Source of the DNA: Acinetobacter higginsii
Lineage (GTDB): Bacteria; Pseudomonadota; Gammaproteobacteria; Pseudomonadales; Moraxellaceae
Assembly: GCF_000369525.1 (NCBI RefSeq)
Contig: NZ_KB850072.1
Span: forward strand, 2,413,387 to 2,477,386
DNA: 64,000 bases
Direction of reading: 5' to 3'
Shown: piece after piece, positions 28,467-36,817 of the stretch
How positions within the stretch are numbered: position 1 is the stretch's first letter
Layout of the letters: every line of letters begins with the position of its first letter
Notes under the pieces: model-generated
What the model was told of the DNA's origin: nothing
The model's input: the letters and a program-made list of their open reading frames with translations, nothing else
Databases searched by the model: none
Translations under genes and position numbers: made by a program

Positions 28467-28483
28467 TTGGCACAGCTCTTGCT
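28467..28483 (+). promoter_or_regulatory. sigma-54 (RpoN) -24/-12 promoter of the TonB locus
   Basis: TTGGCACAGCTCTTGCT matches the consensus TTGGCACG-N4-TTGCW at nearly every position. GG (28469-28470) and GC (28481-28482) are separated by exactly 10 nt. Transcription would start near 28494, leaving a leader of about 45 nt before the receptor gene. Confidence 0.8.
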
Positions 28484-28538
28484 AAAACGGATTTATTGAA
28501 TTTTTAGAGTGGCAATCCATTTAGGGGTTAAATAATCA

Positions 28539-31223
28539 ATGAAAAAAGCCAACTTCGCTCAACCAAGTGCTCTGCCAAAAGCGAGCAAAACGATGCTTAA
28601 ACTCAGTACGCTCAGTTTAAGTATGCTGTGTTTAACCATGGCTCATGCTGCTGAGGCCGAATCGCCTTCCGAGGAAAAAGCAGCCAAAGTCGTAAAAGTT
28701 GCTGTTACAGGTTCATCCATCAAAGGCGTTGCAGCACAGAGTGCTTCACCGATTACCATCGTCAAAGTGGATGAAATTCTAAAACAAGGGGTCACAACAA
28801 CCGAAGAAGCACTCTCAAAAATTACAGCCAATCAATCAAATTTTGTCACGGCTTCAAATGTAGGAACCAGTAAAACACAGGGATCTGCTGCAAATTTAAG
28901 GGGAATTGGTGCCAACAAGACCTTGGTTTTGCTCAATGGTCGTCGTTTGGCAGCCAATGCCTATGACAGCGGTGTGACCAATTTAAATATCATTCCACTG
29001 GCTATGCTTGATCGTATTGAAGTGCTGAAAGATGGTGCATCAGCGATCTATGGTACCGATGCGATTGGCGGTGTAGTCAACTTTATTACTAAAAAACAAT
29101 TTAGCGGTTTAAATTTCAGTGCCGACTATCAAAAACCAGAACAAACAGGTGGCGAGCAACAAAACTATTCCATTTTTGGTGGTTATGGTGATTTAGAAGA
29201 AAATGGATTCAATGTTTTCGGGGTTGTTGATTATCGACGTGGTGATGAAGTCATGGCAAAAGACCGCAAGGTCAGCCGTCGTGGGGGTGTATTACCCGAA
29301 TTAGGTGTCAATCGAACCAGTAGTGGTTCTTTCCCTGCAAATTTATACGATACAGAGACAGGTACATTCGGCAGTCCTTATGCCAAAACAGGATGTGGCG
29401 ATAATCCGCTATTCTTCAGTAATGATGGAGTGACCTGCCGTTATAACAGTCAAGCTGTGATTGGCATTATTCCTAAAACAGAAGACGTTTCTGTCATGGG
29501 TCGTGTAACCGCAAAAATTAATGATCATTTCAATGCGATTGGTGAGTACGTTTACGCACGTAGTGAAGTGACTACATCCGTTGCGCCTGACGTATTTTTT
29601 GACTTACCGATGAACCCATCAAGCAAATATTATCCTGGGAATGGTATTACACCTGCCATGGATAATGTCAGTGGCCCACTAGAATTATATTTACGTTCAC
29701 AAGCAGGTAATCGTATCAGCAATAGCGTGAATGATTCACACCGGATTTTTGCTGGTCTTGAAGGTGATGCGTATGGTTGGGATATTAATACTGGCCTAAC
29801 CTATGCCCGTAGTAATGCTGCAGATAACGTTTTAAATGGTTACCTTAATTACAATAAAACCGCTGCAGCATTATTAGATGGCACTCTCAATCCCTTTGGT
29901 GCACAAAGCTCAGCCGATAGTGATGTATGGAATGGCTTAAGCGTTAAAGGTAAATATCTAGATGCCAAATTAGACTCAACTACAGTCGATTTCACTGCAA
30001 GCCGCCCGATCTATACATTACCAGCTGGTGATGTCGGTTTTGCTGTTGGTGCAAGTTATCGCCGTGATGATTGGCAATCGAAGACACTGGCTGAAATTGC
30101 AAGTGTTGCACCAAGTACAGGAGTCGATCCAAATGAACCCGTAAATGAAGGTTCACGCAATATCAAAGCTGTTTTCACAGAATTACATATCCCTTTGCAT
30201 AAAACTTTAGAAGCTCAGCTTGCAGCTCGATATGATGATTACAGTGATTTTGGTGATACCTTTAATCCCAAATTCTCCCTTCGTTGGGAACCAATCAAAC
30301 AGTTAATGTTTAGAACAAGCTATACCAAAGGTTTTAGAGCACCGACATTACAAGAAATGCATTCACCTAAATCCGTCACCAATACAGCTGCAACGTATAA
30401 TGATCCGCTACTTTGCCCTGGTGGTGTTCCAGCAGCGGGTGCATTACCTGCACGTGACTGTGGTATGCAATTTGATCGACAAAATGGTGGTAACCAAAAC
30501 CTAGAGCCTGAAAAATCAGATTCATTTACCGCTGGTATGGTATTTGAGCCCATCAAAAACTTGGTCTTCACGCTCGATTATTTCGATATCAAAGTCAAAA
30601 ATCAGATTACCACCATTTCAGAGACTGCCATTTTTGCTGACCCTGTGAAGTATGCAGATAAATTCATCCGTAATGCAGATGGCTCGCTGAACTATATCAA
30701 TACAACCAATCAAAATTTAGGTGGTATCAAAACCTCAGGATTTGATGTCGGTGCAGCTTGGCGCTCTCCAATGACCAGCACAGGCCAATTTGGTCTCAGT
30801 ATTGATGGTACTTATGTAACAGATTACCAATACCAAGAAAACAAAGGCATGCCATGGGTTGGTGTTGCTGGAAGCTATGCAGGCTTGGATTATCAGGCAA
30901 TCGTTTTACGCTGGAAACATACAGCTAATTTAGATTGGCGCTATGAGAACTGGGCACTCAACTTACAGCAAAACTTCTCTAAAGGTTATAAAGACCAAAA
31001 CTCTAATGGGCAAGACCATTCTGTAGGCGACTATACCACTTATAACCTTTCAGGCACTTATAAAGGTTTCAAGAACCTAGAACTCACACTTGGTCTTAAA
31101 AATATGTTTGATGCTGAACCACCGGCTTCAAATGTCGTCGATAACTTCCAAATGGGTTATGACCCGCGTTATGCAGATGCTGTTGGTCGTAGCTATTTCG
31201 TTCGCGGTACCTATAAATTTTAA
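28539..31223 (+). CDS. TonB-dependent outer-membrane receptor
   Basis: An 894-residue outer-membrane transporter. The signal peptide is about residues 1-38 (ending TMAHAAEA). A candidate TonB box lies just after it (VVKVAVTGS), then the plug domain (about 50-180, with LRGIGANKTLVLLNGRR and IEVLKDGASAIYGTDAIGGVVNFITK). A 22-strand barrel ends in the sorting motif YFVRGTYKF with terminal Phe. Two Cys pairs (CGDNP/TCRYN and LCPGG/DCGM) may close extracellular loops. The type resembles peptide or carbohydrate receptors rather than classical siderophore receptors. It opens the tonB-exbB-exbD-exbD group under a sigma-54 promoter. Confidence 0.92.
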   Translation: MKKANFAQPSALPKASKTMLKLSTLSLSMLCLTMAHAAEAESPSEEKAAKVVKVAVTGSSIKGVAAQSASPITIVKVDEILKQGVTTTEEALSKITANQSNFVTASNVGTSKTQGSAANLRGIGANKTLVLLNGRRLAANAYDSGVTNLNIIPLAMLDRIEVLKDGASAIYGTDAIGGVVNFITKKQFSGLNFSADYQKPEQTGGEQQNYSIFGGYGDLEENGFNVFGVVDYRRGDEVMAKDRKVSRRGGVLPELGVNRTSSGSFPANLYDTETGTFGSPYAKTGCGDNPLFFSNDGVTCRYNSQAVIGIIPKTEDVSVMGRVTAKINDHFNAIGEYVYARSEVTTSVAPDVFFDLPMNPSSKYYPGNGITPAMDNVSGPLELYLRSQAGNRISNSVNDSHRIFAGLEGDAYGWDINTGLTYARSNAADNVLNGYLNYNKTAAALLDGTLNPFGAQSSADSDVWNGLSVKGKYLDAKLDSTTVDFTASRPIYTLPAGDVGFAVGASYRRDDWQSKTLAEIASVAPSTGVDPNEPVNEGSRNIKAVFTELHIPLHKTLEAQLAARYDDYSDFGDTFNPKFSLRWEPIKQLMFRTSYTKGFRAPTLQEMHSPKSVTNTAATYNDPLLCPGGVPAAGALPARDCGMQFDRQNGGNQNLEPEKSDSFTAGMVFEPIKNLVFTLDYFDIKVKNQITTISETAIFADPVKYADKFIRNADGSLNYINTTNQNLGGIKTSGFDVGAAWRSPMTSTGQFGLSIDGTYVTDYQYQENKGMPWVGVAGSYAGLDYQAIVLRWKHTANLDWRYENWALNLQQNFSKGYKDQNSNGQDHSVGDYTTYNLSGTYKGFKNLELTLGLKNMFDAEPPASNVVDNFQMGYDPRYADAVGRSYFVRGTYKF

Positions 31224-31376
31224 TGCGTTTCATCACTACGGCATGAATATTGTTCTGTCGTAGTGATTCACCGTAATCCTCTGTTTCATCACATTCCAAG
31301 CGGTTGTTGTCAGTCTAAATCGATATAAGCCGCCCCTAATGGATATGAATTACTGATTACAATTTCAGGAGTATTT

Positions 31377-32090
31377 ATGGGCATCCCCTTTTCTGAGAGT
31401 GAAAATCAACCAGCCAAACGCCTTGTCGGTATTGGTCTGGTGTTATTTCTACATCTCATTATCGCCTATATTCTGATGACAAGTTTAGCGACCGACTTTA
31501 GCAAGCCTGTCGATAAGCCTGTAGAACTACAGATTATTCAGGACATCAAACCACCACCGCCTCCAAAACCAGAGGAACCAAAACCTAAAGAAAAGCCACC
31601 CGAGCCACCGAAAATGGTCGAAAAAGTGGCCAAGATGCCTGACCCACCTAAACAGGTGGAGAAAGTCACACCTGTGCAAAAACCAGCACCTGCTCAACCG
31701 ACCAAAACGGCTGTTGCGACACCAACACCTACGCCTGCTGCAGCAAGTCCGAGCCCTGTTGCTGCTCCAACAGCGCCAGCCGCACCTGCGACTCCAGCAA
31801 AACCCGCAGGAATTTCACGCGGTGTTTCTGAAGGAGAAGCGGGATGTCAAAAACCAGAATACCCTCGTGAAGCCTTGATGAATGAAGAAGAAGGTACAGT
31901 GCGTATTCGTGTGCTGGTTGATGGTTCAGGCAAAGTGATCGACTCAAAAGTTAAAAAATCGAGTGGTAGTAAAAGCCTAGATAAAGCAGCTGTCAAAGCC
32001 TATAGCCTGTGCACATTTAAACCTGCAATGAAAGACGGTGTACCACAACAAGAATGGTACGAAATCGAATATCCATTCACGATTTCCTAA
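31377..32090 (+). CDS. tonB: energy transducer TonB
   Basis: A 237-residue inner-membrane protein. It has one N-terminal TM helix (about 20-40, LVGIGLVLFLHLIIAYILM), a Pro/Lys/Glu then Ala/Pro/Thr-rich periplasmic spacer (about 58-143) and a C-terminal TonB domain (YPREALMNEEEGTVRIRVLVDGSG onward, about 163-237). It transmits the proton-motive force from ExbB/ExbD to the receptor encoded just upstream. AGGAG is a good ribosome binding site. The dedicated partner placement suggests a receptor-specific TonB. Confidence 0.93.
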   Translation: MGIPFSESENQPAKRLVGIGLVLFLHLIIAYILMTSLATDFSKPVDKPVELQIIQDIKPPPPPKPEEPKPKEKPPEPPKMVEKVAKMPDPPKQVEKVTPVQKPAPAQPTKTAVATPTPTPAAASPSPVAAPTAPAAPATPAKPAGISRGVSEGEAGCQKPEYPREALMNEEEGTVRIRVLVDGSGKVIDSKVKKSSGSKSLDKAAVKAYSLCTFKPAMKDGVPQQEWYEIEYPFTIS

Positions 32091-32130
32091 TTAAATACAT
32101 TAAACAAACAAGTTTTTGGAGAATTTAAAG

Positions 32131-33006
32131 ATGACAAACACAGCAAAACGTATTTCTCGAATCGCAGCAATTGGCCTCATCGCAGGTACGACCTTACTTC
32201 CAGTTGCAACCGTATGGGCGGATGAAACCACGCAAACCACAGCCGTAACGACGGTAGCGACTGATGCCGCAGCACAAGCAGCACCAACCCCGCCGCCCTT
32301 ACCTGCAACTGTTGAGAAAGTACATAACCCTTATGGCTTAGAAGCCCTTTGGCGCGAAGGTGACTTGGTCGCAAAATCGACGTTATTTATTTTGGTACTG
32401 ATGTCGATTGGAACGTGGTACATCATTCTGTCGAAAGTGTTCCAACAAAGTAAGATCAAACACCATGGCACAGAAGCTGAACGCCATTTTTGGGAAGCGG
32501 AGTCTTTAAATAGCGCTGCAGAAAGTTTAAATAGCAATAGTAGCTACCGTTATATTGCTGAAAAAGGCATTCGCTCAACCAAACATCACGATGGCACCTT
32601 ATTAGAACGTATTGATTTCAACACATGGGTAACAATCTCAATTCAACGTGCAATCGAAAAAGTGCAAAGTCATCTCAGTAATGGCCTAGCCTTCCTTGCC
32701 ACTGTGGGTTCAACCGCACCATTTGTCGGCTTATTTGGAACAGTTTGGGGGATTTATCACGCGCTTACTGCAATCGGTATTTCAGGCCAAGCATCAATTG
32801 ATAAAGTTGCTGGACCTGTGGGTGAAGCACTGATTATGACCGCAATTGGTCTTGCAGTCGCGGTTCCTGCTGTACTTGGTTATAACTGGTTAACACGCCG
32901 CAATAAAGCGGTCATGGACAATGTCCGTTCATTTGGTTCAGACCTACATGCCGTACTCCTCAGCGGTGACTTAAACAGTAATCACCCAAACCGTGATTCT
33001 AAATAA
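32131..33006 (+). CDS. exbB: ExbB/TolQ-family proton channel protein with N-terminal extension
   Basis: A 291-residue member of the MotA/TolQ/ExbB family. Residues 1-36 look like a cleavable signal (RIAAIGLIAGTTLLPVATVWA), followed by an Ala/Thr/Pro stretch in the periplasm. Three TM segments come next, at about 83-105, 185-210 and 230-255, with the family signature LATVGSTAPFVGLFGTVWGIYHAL. The start at 32131 has GGAG nine bases upstream; an earlier in-frame TTG at 32116 overlaps that site. It is 11 nt from exbD. Confidence 0.93.
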   Translation: MTNTAKRISRIAAIGLIAGTTLLPVATVWADETTQTTAVTTVATDAAAQAAPTPPPLPATVEKVHNPYGLEALWREGDLVAKSTLFILVLMSIGTWYIILSKVFQQSKIKHHGTEAERHFWEAESLNSAAESLNSNSSYRYIAEKGIRSTKHHDGTLLERIDFNTWVTISIQRAIEKVQSHLSNGLAFLATVGSTAPFVGLFGTVWGIYHALTAIGISGQASIDKVAGPVGEALIMTAIGLAVAVPAVLGYNWLTRRNKAVMDNVRSFGSDLHAVLLSGDLNSNHPNRDSK

Positions 33007-33017
33007 GGAACACCATT

Positions 33018-33446
33018 ATGGGCATGATGATTAATTCAGATCAAAGTGACGATGATGTGATCGGAACAATTAATACCACCCCACTGGTCGACATCATGCT
33101 GGTGCTGCTGATTATCTTTTTAATCACAGTTCCAGTAGTCACACACACTGTTCCGGTAAAACTACCTGAAGAAAAAAATACACCTTATGCCACCACCCCA
33201 CAAAATATTCAGCTTTCCGTCAATAAAACGGGGGATATTTTCTGGAATGAACAACATGTTGCAAATAAGGAAACCTTACTTGCTCGTTTACAGGCCGAAG
33301 CACAAAAACGTCCACAGCCTGAGGTTCATATTCGTGGCGATCAACAAACACATTATGAAGCGATAGATCAGGTGATCAGCACAACACAGCAAGCAGGGAT
33401 TGGCAAAATCGCTTTTGTTACGACTCCCCCTGCTTTTACACCATAA
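33018..33446 (+). CDS. exbD: ExbD-family protein, first copy
   Basis: A 142-residue inner-membrane protein with one TM helix (about 26-45). The protonatable Asp is in NTTPLVDIMLVLLIIFL (Asp25), and a periplasmic domain follows. It forms the stator with ExbB. It lies 11 nt after exbB and 14 nt before the second copy. Confidence 0.93.
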   Translation: MGMMINSDQSDDDVIGTINTTPLVDIMLVLLIIFLITVPVVTHTVPVKLPEEKNTPYATTPQNIQLSVNKTGDIFWNEQHVANKETLLARLQAEAQKRPQPEVHIRGDQQTHYEAIDQVISTTQQAGIGKIAFVTTPPAFTP

Positions 33447-33460
33447 TAGGAGAATCACAC

Positions 33461-33880
33461 ATGGGTATGAATGTGGGTTCAAAAAATGATGAAGAAGATG
33501 TGATGCTCGACGTCAACATGACACCGCTGATTGATGTCATGTTGGTGCTGCTGATTATGTTTATTATCACCATCCCAATTCCAAACAACGCCATTAACAT
33601 TAATTTGCCAAATGGTACACCACCACCGCCAACAGATCAGAAGCCACCCGAAACTATTAATTTACGGGTTGATGCGCAAGGGCATATTTTTTGGAATGAT
33701 CAAGCGGTTGCTGATCGTTCAGCCTTAAAAGCCCTGTTTGATTCGGTTGCTCAAAAAGCTGATCAGGATCAGATTAAGTTTAAGCCTGATGCTCAGGCTG
33801 AATATAAGAATATCGCGATGGTGATGGCACTCGCTCAACAGAGCAATGTCACCAAAATCGGTATCGTCAGTAATAACTAA
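33461..33880 (+). CDS. exbD: ExbD-family protein, second copy
   Basis: A 139-residue tandem relative of the preceding gene. It has MTPLIDVMLVLLIMFIITIPIP, whose Asp25 is the channel residue, and a periplasmic region with FWNDQAV resembling FWNEQHV of copy 1. The two differ most in the distal periplasmic part. ExbB with two ExbD genes is known in other Acinetobacter and xanthomonad TonB clusters; the two products may form mixed ExbD dimers. The operon ends at a hairpin terminator. Confidence 0.93.
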   Translation: MGMNVGSKNDEEDVMLDVNMTPLIDVMLVLLIMFIITIPIPNNAININLPNGTPPPPTDQKPPETINLRVDAQGHIFWNDQAVADRSALKALFDSVAQKADQDQIKFKPDAQAEYKNIAMVMALAQQSNVTKIGIVSNN

Positions 33881-33926
33881 AGAATAAAAACAAAAAATTA
33901 ATAAAATAACTAAACATTACTCCTGC

Positions 33927-33955
33927 GCTAACAAGTTCGCTTGTTAGCTTTTTTT
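33927..33955 (+). terminator. terminator of the tonB-exbBDD operon
   Basis: A perfect 9-bp stem (GCTAACAAG / CTTGTTAGC) closed by a TTCG loop and followed by seven T residues. Confidence 0.92.
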
Positions 33956-34619
33956 ATTTTATTTCACTGATCACGATCGGAATAAGTTTACTGCTCACTT
34001 TATAGCCTTGTGGTTTGTTACTACAAGCATCACCTGTCACGGTGGTTCGAATGACATAAGGGGAATAAGGCATCACATTTAAATAGCCTGAATTATCTCG
34101 GCCAGTACGACAATCTTCTGCCCCTAATTTGTCATCATAGCGGCCATCATATGAAGACTCCTCTACCTCTGCAATCAGTTTGCTGGTCCACTGAGTGAAA
34201 TAAACTAGGCTTTTACTCGACTCGACTGTGCCCTGTCCTGAACCTGCGCTCTCAATTTCGATCAGTTGAATCGGTTTACCTTTATAAACAGTTGGATGCA
34301 CTTTAAAGCTATTTGATTGACCGCCAAACTCTTTTAGGATTCGCGCCTGCTTTAATTTTGGACGGGTTAACACATAGCCAGCCCAAAAATTACGTCCTGC
34401 ATTTTCAAAACTCACACCCGATAAATAGGCTTCTTCTCCTGAGATCAGTTTTACTGCTTCGGTAGAATCGATCTGAATGGCTTGGGGTGGATTGGCATTT
34501 GAATCTTGTAAGTTAGTGATCCAACTGATAATGGTTTTATCTGGAGGTACAGCAGCATGAGTAGTCGAGATTAGACCTAACAGGCAGAGGGTTATAAAAA
34601 TAAAATTCTTTTTATTCAT
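33954..34619 (-). CDS. unknown secreted protein
   Basis: A 221-residue protein with a clear Sec signal (MNKKNFIFITLCLLGLISTTHA, cut near residue 22). The mature part is about 199 residues with two cysteines (EDCRTGR and DACSNKP) that could form a disulfide. Beta-rich segments suggest a soluble periplasmic or exported protein. No family is recognised. It converges on the exbD operon and is next to an intergenic hairpin cluster. Confidence 0.7.
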   Translation of the reverse strand: MNKKNFIFITLCLLGLISTTHAAVPPDKTIISWITNLQDSNANPPQAIQIDSTEAVKLISGEEAYLSGVSFENAGRNFWAGYVLTRPKLKQARILKEFGGQSNSFKVHPTVYKGKPIQLIEIESAGSGQGTVESSKSLVYFTQWTSKLIAEVEESSYDGRYDDKLGAEDCRTGRDNSGYLNVMPYSPYVIRTTVTGDACSNKPQGYKVSSKLIPIVISEIK

Positions 34620-34678
34620 TGTTAGTCACCTTAAATTTATTAGTTAAATGGCTTCCAAAATCTATTAGCTATCGTGAC

Positions 34679-34770
34679 GGCGGCATGGATGCCGCCCGTA
34701 GGGCTGCGGTATAAGGATATACCGTCAGCCCTACAAAGGATTTTTGTTACTTTTCATCCCTGAAAAGTAA
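34679..34770. repeat. three-hairpin intergenic repeat element
   Basis: Three palindromes lie in a row between the secreted-protein gene and bioD. The first is GGCGGCAT/ATGCCGCC (34679-34696). The second is a 16-bp stem GTAGGGCTGCGGTATA against TATACCG-T-CAGCCCTAC with an AGGA loop (34698-34734). The third is a 10-bp stem TTACTTTTCA/TGAAAAGTAA with a TCCC loop (34747-34770). No coding sense is visible. It looks like a dispersed BIME-type intergenic element. Confidence 0.75.
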
Positions 34771-34854
34771 GACAATGTGGTATTCATTTGAGAAAACTCG
34801 GGAAGACGCTGTGGTTCACCCTATTGAATAAGATTCTAAATTTAATGAATTAAA

Positions 34855-35493
34855 TTAGAATTTTTCCAACTCAACCCATTCTGCTTCTGGAAAATGCTTT
34901 GCCAAATAAGCTTTTAAATAATCTGCGGTATCTTTCGAAATAAGTGGATCTTTCGACTCATCCCTTAAGTTATACACCAAAGCATGCAAACTCAAACCAC
35001 GCTGCTTTAAAGCCTCTAAACTCAACAAAGTATGATTAATACTTCCTAAACGCCCAGAAGTAACCAAAATCACAGGAAATTGATGCTGTGCGATATAATC
35101 AATCGTCAGCAGTTCTGTGGTTAAAGGCACCATCAAACCACCGGCCCCTTCTAATAGTACCACCTCAAAGCGCTGCGCCAATTCTTTAGTCGCCGCTTCG
35201 ATCTTGGCAAAATCCAGATCGCGCCCATCCAAACGTGTGGCTAAATGCGGCGAAGCAGGATAAGTAAAAATTTCAGGCATGGTCAGCTTTTCATGATCTT
35301 CCTGAAACCAGCCACTGCCCATAATTTCACGATGCTTTTCGATATCTTCGGAGATATCTACATTCCCCGTTTGTACTAATTTTTGGGTAATGACACGCTG
35401 TCCCTGTTTGGTCCAAAGCTTGGCGAGATAACCTGTGGCATAAGTTTTACCAATTTCAGTATCAATACCACTGACAAAATAAATACGACTCAT
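34855..35493 (-). CDS. bioD: dethiobiotin synthetase
   Basis: Closes the ureido ring of dethiobiotin from DAPA, CO2 and ATP. The 212-residue P-loop protein starts [24 protein letters not shown]; the Walker A variant GIDTEIGKT is near residues 9-17. The family segments KLVQTG (catalytic lysine near 38) and [12 protein letters not shown] near 115 are present. It is the last gene of the operon, starting one base from the stop of the unknown membrane gene. Confidence 0.95.
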   Translation of the reverse strand: MSRIYFVSGIDTEIGKTYATGYLAKLWTKQGQRVITQKLVQTGNVDISEDIEKHREIMGSGWFQEDHEKLTMPEIFTYPASPHLATRLDGRDLDFAKIEAATKELAQRFEVVLLEGAGGLMVPLTTELLTIDYIAQHQFPVILVTSGRLGSINHTLLSLEALKQRGLSLHALVYNLRDESKDPLISKDTADYLKAYLAKHFPEAEWVELEKF

Positions 35494-36009
35494 TTACTTA
35501 ATTTCCTTTCCTGAATCATCCGACTTTCTCGGGTAAATTTCATGAATATAAGGATAGTCTCCAAAATGCTCATTTAAAGAATACTCGAGACACATTTCAC
35601 TCATTGGTTGTATTTGCATCTGGTGAGTATAGGAAAACGATTGGCTCGTTTCGTCATTCACCAATAAAAACCGACCACTACTTCTGCCTGGCTTTTCAAT
35701 GTTTTTAGCCCAACCACAGATCGTCTTTCGCGGCGCATTTTTATTAATATAATCTGTTATCAAACTCGTTGACCAAAAAGAGAACAGAATTATCAGCAAA
35801 ACCGCTCCCTCTATAACAGGATTGGGGATTCGATCTTTTTTCCAAACCCGTACATATCCCAAGCCAATTAGTAAAGCACCCAAAATCAAGCAAACTAGTA
35901 CCCAAGGAAAAGCAGAAAACATCAGAAAAATTAAACTTATGGTTAATGCAAAATAACCATGCACGATATTATTTCTGGGTGTTAACCGATCTGACATGAT
36001 TTTACTCAT
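35494..36009 (-). CDS. unknown membrane protein inside the biotin operon
   Basis: A 171-residue inner-membrane protein with three or four predicted TM segments (about 18-33, 34-51 and 64-82) and a C-terminal soluble domain of about 85 residues holding two cysteines. No family is recognised. It overlaps bioC by 8 bp and abuts bioD, so it is translated with the biotin genes. No known biotin step needs such a protein. A role in biotin or precursor transport is possible but unsupported. Confidence 0.7.
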   Translation of the reverse strand: MSKIMSDRLTPRNNIVHGYFALTISLIFLMFSAFPWVLVCLILGALLIGLGYVRVWKKDRIPNPVIEGAVLLIILFSFWSTSLITDYINKNAPRKTICGWAKNIEKPGRSSGRFLLVNDETSQSFSYTHQMQIQPMSEMCLEYSLNEHFGDYPYIHEIYPRKSDDSGKEIK

Positions 36010-36817
36010 CTCCTAAGGATAAAGATTTCGCTCTCCGTGCAATCACATAAATCGGATGGTAAGTCAGACGAAAACCCTGCTTATCATAAAACTGTTGATA
36101 ATCTAAATAAAACTGCTGCAAGGATTGCTTGGTCCAACGATGTGATTGAGCTGTTGCGGTCACGCCTGTGGCTTTTAAATGCTGCAATACAGATTTTGGA
36201 TGATCAAAATAAACCTGCTTATGATCTTGATGTATCAATAGAATTTCAAAGCCTTGCTGTTCAAGCTGTCGCTTTAAAGATTCTAAGTCAACATAAGTTA
36301 AACCTTGTCCTGTTAACTGCTTAATTTCAGTCAAATTGTCAGGCCCAAAAGTAGAAAAACCGAAAAATGCATTGGGTTTTAATGCCGCATAAATTCGCTG
36401 CAATAAAGCAGGTAGGTCAATCATCCACTGTAATGCTGAACTGGAAATCACTGCATCCAAACATTGCGGTAACATCAGTTGCTCAATATCACCGATCAAC
36501 CAATCAACCTTAGGTCTCCCCTTAACAAAGGGGAGATTTAGAGGGGATTTAAAATTTGAAAAATGCTGATCGACATCTGCATATAGATCATTTAAGAACA
36601 GTTGCTCAACCTGAAAATAAGACTCACATAAATAGGTGAGATTGCCTGAACCGCAGCCAATCTCTAGGACTGAATCCAAGTTTTGCGGACAATACTCTTT
36701 AAGGTATTCAAATAACTGCGCACTAATCTGTTTCTGTACCACAGCATGCTCGACATAGCTTTGCCCTGCTTTGGCAAAACGTTGGGCCACCAGTGCTTTA
36801 TTGATGCTCACAAACAC
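36002..36817 (-). CDS. bioC: malonyl-ACP O-methyltransferase
   Basis: Methylates malonyl-ACP to start pimelate synthesis. The 271-residue SAM-dependent enzyme has the SAM motif [12 protein letters not shown] at residues 50-61 and the [10 protein letters not shown] segment near 128. Residues 89-103 ([15 protein letters not shown]) are encoded by a palindromic repeat inserted in frame between the second and third strands, making this BioC longer than usual. The ORF stays open through it. The gene overlaps bioF by 10 bp and the next gene by 8 bp. Confidence 0.93.
   Translation of the reverse strand: MFVSINKALVAQRFAKAGQSYVEHAVVQKQISAQLFEYLKEYCPQNLDSVLEIGCGSGNLTYLCESYFQVEQLFLNDLYADVDQHFSNFKSPLNLPFVKGRPKVDWLIGDIEQLMLPQCLDAVISSSALQWMIDLPALLQRIYAALKPNAFFGFSTFGPDNLTEIKQLTGQGLTYVDLESLKRQLEQQGFEILLIHQDHKQVYFDHPKSVLQHLKATGVTATAQSHRWTKQSLQQFYLDYQQFYDKQGFRLTYHPIYVIARRAKSLSLGDE
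36512..36552 (-). repeat. in-frame palindromic repeat within bioC
   Basis: A 9-bp perfect stem TCTCCCCTT/AAGGGGAGA with an AACA loop (36515-36536), followed by a tail with a second AGGGG block. On the coding strand it reads as an AAATCCCC / AAATCTCCCC type repeat typical of dispersed intergenic palindromes. It encodes the extra residues 89-103 of BioC. Confidence 0.8.

Larger units (their letters stand above)
27892..28538. other. 647-nt AT-rich divergent control region
   Basis: This gap separates the leftward ABC operon from the rightward TonB locus. It is very AT-rich and holds no convincing gene. It contains a sigma-54 promoter at 28467-28483 facing right and an inverted repeat TTTGC-N11-GCAAA at 28256-28276. 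I found no Fur box. A weak GG-N10-GC pair faces left at 27958-27971. Confidence 0.7.

Noticed and set aside
28301..28507. A 68-codon ORF on the plus strand in the divergent control region before the TonB receptor
   Set aside because: Composition is that of random AT-rich DNA (Lys, Ile, Leu, Phe, Asn runs), no ribosome binding site, and it overlaps the sigma-54 promoter.
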